Shown in pieces: positions 61,595 to 64,000 of a DNA stretch of 64,000 nt (position 1 is its first letter; each line of letters opens with the position of its first letter). Source of the DNA: Bradyrhizobium sp. LMTR 3 (lineage in GTDB: Bacteria; Pseudomonadota; Alphaproteobacteria; Rhizobiales; Xanthobacteraceae); the NCBI RefSeq assembly GCF_001693485.1, contig NZ_MAXC01000049.1:1-64000 (forward strand). The letters are read 5' to 3'. The notes under the pieces were generated by a model. It worked only from the letters and a program-made list of their open reading frames with translations, was not told the DNA's origin and searched no databases. Made by a program: the position numbers and the translations under genes.

Positions 61595-62437
61595 ATGCCC
61601 ATCATCGATTCCCAGGTCCATGCCTACGAGGCGAACAGTCCGAAGCGGCCTTGGCACAGTGTGCCGAACTGGCCCGATCACGTCACGGGCGACGAGATGG
61701 TGGCGGCGATGGACAAGGTCGGCGTCGACGGCGCGATCTTCATCTCCGCCTTTTCGCTGTACCGCTACGACGCCAGTTATGCCGTGGAGGTGCAGCGAGC
61801 TCATCCCGGCCGGTTCGCCATCGTCAAGCCGGTTGACCCGGATGATCCTGATGTGGCGGACGTCGTCGCCGACTGGAAGAAGACGCCGGGCGCGGTCGGA
61901 ATCCGCATCATGCTGACCAAGGAGGCCAAGCGCGCGCCTGATGATCCCGGGCTCGACCGGATTGCGCGCGCGGCGGTTCGGCATGAATTTCCGGTCAACC
62001 TCCATTGCTGGGACAATCTCGACGCGGGTAGGGCGCTGATCGATCGCCATCCCGACACGCGATTCATCATCGACCATCTCGGCATCCTGCAGCCGCGCGT
62101 GCCGCCGGCGCCGCCCGAGCCATGGGCCGAGCTTCCGAAGGTGCTGGAACTCGCCAGGCGGGCGAACGCCGTGATCAAGATCAGCGGCGCCTGCACGCTG
62201 TCCCGCGAGCCGTATCCTTTCCCAGATATTTGGGACCCGCTTGCCCGCGTGTTCGATGCCTGGGGTTTTGAGCGCTGCCTGTGGGGCACGGACTGGACGC
62301 GGGCGTTCGCCGTCGTCAACTACGAGCAGGCGGTCGAGCCGTTCCTCAGGACCAGCCGCCTCGGCGACAGCGAGCGGGCCATGCTGATGGGCGGCGCCTG
62401 TATCAAGGCTTATGGCTGGTTGCCGAAGAAAGGTTAG
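61595..62437 (+). CDS. Amidohydrolase family 2 protein
   Basis: A 280-residue TIM-barrel hydrolase of the amidohydrolase-2 group (MPIIDSQVHAYEANSPKRPW). Metal-site candidates are the His in DSQVHAY, FPVNLHCWD, IIDHLGI and the Asp in LWGTDWTRAF. The family hydrolyses or decarboxylates cyclic and aromatic substrates (lactonases, ACMSD-type decarboxylases). The substrate is unknown. GCGGAGG precedes the ATG. A fragment of a close relative lies upstream at 59667. Confidence 0.85.
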   Translation: MPIIDSQVHAYEANSPKRPWHSVPNWPDHVTGDEMVAAMDKVGVDGAIFISAFSLYRYDASYAVEVQRAHPGRFAIVKPVDPDDPDVADVVADWKKTPGAVGIRIMLTKEAKRAPDDPGLDRIARAAVRHEFPVNLHCWDNLDAGRALIDRHPDTRFIIDHLGILQPRVPPAPPEPWAELPKVLELARRANAVIKISGACTLSREPYPFPDIWDPLARVFDAWGFERCLWGTDWTRAFAVVNYEQAVEPFLRTSRLGDSERAMLMGGACIKAYGWLPKKG

Positions 62438-62470
62438 GGCCCAGGGCGGATTTGTTTTTGCGGTGTCATA

Positions 62471-62636
62471 CCCTCATCCTGAGGAGCCCGCGAGAAGCGG
62501 GCGTCTCGAAGGATGTAGGCCACAGACGGGGCCTCATGGTTCTCCCGGCGATGCGAAGCATCGTCCGGAGACGCGCGGAGCCTGTCATCGGGCCGCGCTA
62601 AGCGCGGACCCGTTGGTGCTCCTCACCATGAGGAGC
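62471..62636. repeat. Rhizobial dispersed repeat, 166 bases
   Basis: Starts CCCTCATCCTGAGGAGC and ends CCTCACCATGAGGAGC, giving inverted ends. It contains GCGTCTCGAAGGATG, GGGGCCTCATGGTTC and an inner block CGGAGCCTGTCATCGGGC (62576 onward) ending ACCCGTTGG at 62616. The inner block recurs at 63703-63742. This is a common Bradyrhizobium intergenic element (recalled). Confidence 0.75.
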
Positions 62637-62670
62637 TTATAACGCAGTAACCGCTCGGGAGGGAACGGCG

Positions 62671-63669
62671 ATGGAATTTCGAACCTTTGGCCGCACGGGC
62701 ATGCAGCTCTCGATCCTCGGCTTTGGCTGTGGCGCCGTCGGCGGATTGATGGTGCGCGGCGATGCTGCCGATCAGGAACGGACCATCGCGCGGGCGATAG
62801 CGGCCGGCGTCAATTACTTCGACACGGCGGTGCAGTACGGCGATGGCGAGTCGGAAAAGAACCTTGGCCGGGTTCTGCAGAAGTTGAAACCGGCCGGCGT
62901 GGTCGTCGCCACGAAGGTGAGGTTGCCGCCTGGCGATCGTGGCCGGATTGATGAGGCGGTGCGGCTATCGCTCGAAGGCAGTCTGGCGCGGCTGCGGCTT
63001 GATCGGGTCGATATCCTTCATCTGCACAATCCGATTACCGCGCAGGGCGGCGGGCCTGCGCTGAGCGTGCGGCAGGTGCTCGACGAGGTGGTGCCGGCGT
63101 TCGAGCGGTTGCGGCAGCAGGGAAAGATCCGGTTTCTCGGGATCACGGCGCTCGGCGATACGGCGGCGCTGCATCAGGTGATCGATGCGCGCGTCTTCGA
63201 TAGCGCGCAAGTCGTCTACAACATGCTCAATCCGTCTGCGGCCGGCGAATTGCCGGCGAACTATCCGGCGCAGGATTATGGACGGTTGTTCGATCATACG
63301 GAGGCTGCCGGCGTTGGTGTCGTCGGCATCCGCGTGCTGGCCGGCGGCGCGCTATCGGGCTCGGCCGAGCGGCATCCGATTGCGGGTGCCGCGCCGGAGC
63401 CGATCGGCTCTGCCATGAGCTACGATGCCGATGTCGATCGCGCGCGCCGTCTGATGCCATTGGTGGATGAGGGATTTGCCGCCAGCCTGACCGAGGCCGC
63501 CACGCGGTTTGCACTGTCGCATCCGGCGATGGGCACGATCCTGGTCGGCATGGCGACGCCGCAACAGTTTGAAGATGCACTCGCCGCGGTGGAGAAGGGC
63601 CCGCTGTCGCAGGCGACACTCGACCGGCTGTCAGCACTGCGGCAGTCATTCTCCGGCGAACCACGGTGA
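62671..63669 (+). CDS. Aldo/keto reductase
   Basis: A 332-residue NAD(P)H-dependent oxidoreductase with the AKR barrel. The catalytic tetrad is visible: Asp51 and Tyr56 in NYFDTAVQYGDGESEKNLG, Lys82 in VVATKVRL and His119 in ILHLHNP. Cofactor-site residues lie near the C-terminus (ILVGMATPQQFEDAL). The substrate is unknown. It is bracketed by two same-direction copies of a short repeat block (62576 and 63703). Confidence 0.9.
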   Translation: MEFRTFGRTGMQLSILGFGCGAVGGLMVRGDAADQERTIARAIAAGVNYFDTAVQYGDGESEKNLGRVLQKLKPAGVVVATKVRLPPGDRGRIDEAVRLSLEGSLARLRLDRVDILHLHNPITAQGGGPALSVRQVLDEVVPAFERLRQQGKIRFLGITALGDTAALHQVIDARVFDSAQVVYNMLNPSAAGELPANYPAQDYGRLFDHTEAAGVGVVGIRVLAGGALSGSAERHPIAGAAPEPIGSAMSYDADVDRARRLMPLVDEGFAASLTEAATRFALSHPAMGTILVGMATPQQFEDALAAVEKGPLSQATLDRLSALRQSFSGEPR

Positions 63670-63702
63670 TCGCCCCAGGTTTCCGCACTTGCCCGGATGT
63701 TG

Positions 63703-63742
63703 CGGAGCCTGTCATCGGGCGCGCATTCGCGCGACCCGTTGG
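63703..63742. repeat. Short repeat block, second copy
   Basis: CGGAGCCTGTCATCGGGC, a GCGC/GCGC mini-hairpin and ACCCGTTGG, the same as 62576-62616 inside the larger repeat. Together the two copies flank the aldo/keto reductase in the same orientation. Confidence 0.7.
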
Positions 63743-63805
63743 CTCATCGCGGCATCGTCGTTGATATGTAACGGAAACGACGGTCTCCGGCTTCCCCCTT
63801 ACCGA

Positions 63806-63852
63806 ATTATTAACCAATCTGCATCCGGGTTAACGGATTATTAACCAATCTG
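63806..63852. promoter_or_regulatory. Tandem 16-base direct repeats upstream of the last gene
   Basis: ATTATTAACCAATCTG occurs exactly at 63806-63821 and 63837-63852, with a 31-base period (about three helical turns). The second copy ends 45 bases before the ATG at 63898. The tract is AT-rich against the background. It is a good candidate for a pair of activator or repressor sites. Confidence 0.55.
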
Positions 63853-63897
63853 GTTCGGGATTGGCGTCGCGACCAACCGGCACCAAGGGAGCACCTG

Positions 63898-64000
63898 ATG
63901 GATACCCCAACGTCTGCCGCACCCGACGAAAAAACGCCTCCGTCGGAATTGGCTTTGGCGACACAACTCAGTAAATCGGAAACGCAAGAGAAGTCGAAAC
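63898..64000 (+). CDS. Partial gene at the window end
   Basis: An ATG preceded by AAGGGAGCA opens a frame still running at the window edge. Its 34 visible residues (MDTPTSAAPDEKTPPSELAL, then ATQLSKSETQEKSK) are polar and probably disordered. No domain can be identified. Confidence 0.6.
   Translation, partial: MDTPTSAAPDEKTPPSELALATQLSKSETQEKSK

Noticed and set aside
1..64000. CRISPR arrays, tRNA/rRNA genes, integrases, phage or insertion-sequence genes
   Set aside because: None seen on reading both strands; repeats present are dispersed palindromes without spacer arrays or transposase genes.

Overview
The window comes from a GC-rich alphaproteobacterium, most likely Bradyrhizobium or a close relative. 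The assignment rests on gene content (cycHJKL-type ccmIEFH operon, FdsGBA-FdhD-FdsD formate dehydrogenase, rhizobial porin, DUF1254/DUF1214 pair, Flp pilin, single-chain Ku) and on intergenic palindromes of the kind common in that group. It looks like ordinary chromosome. I see no rRNA, tRNA, CRISPR array, integrase or insertion sequence.

Layout. 0-8.4 kb: a LysR regulator divergent from a metallo-beta-lactamase-fold hydrolase, a Nudix hydrolase, membrane proteins of unknown function, a class A penicillin-binding protein and a cysteine-cluster protein. 8.5-16.4 kb: an MFS drug exporter, a thiamine-diphosphate enzyme followed by a decayed glutamine-amidotransferase start, a porin, an Flp pilin, several very small proteins and Ku. 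16.6-20.5 kb: a PhoP/PhoQ-like two-component pair and a conserved protein of unknown function. 20.5-26.6 kb: a metal-uptake module with MntR divergent from a TonB-dependent receptor that carries an extra C-terminal barrel, facing an exbB-exbD-tonB operon; both promoters carry the same regulatory sequence. 26.8-31.5 kb: cytochrome c maturation genes ccmI-E-F-H. 31.6-39.5 kb: DegP, a second two-component pair and glnE. 39.5-42.7 kb: small proteins and an ECF sigma/anti-sigma pair divergent from a DUF4394 protein, with mirror-image candidate promoters between them. 42.7-50 kb: the fds formate dehydrogenase operon with a divergent LysR regulator. 50-53.9 kb: a PleC/DivJ-like hybrid-PAS histidine kinase and a zinc-type cation diffusion facilitator. 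53.9-56.3 kb: a repeat-rich zone with one small secreted protein. 56.3-64 kb: a zinc-ribbon/adenylate cyclase/ATPase/TPR protein, a lipoprotein, a J-domain protein, an amidohydrolase, an aldo/keto reductase and the start of one further gene.

The most notable signals are the shared operator of the receptor and exbB promoters, the two-barrel receptor, the mirrored ECF promoters, and two histidine kinases whose ends are encoded by dispersed repeats. There are also three gene remnants and several symmetrical operator candidates. Functions are read from translated sequence and family knowledge; nothing was confirmed by database search.
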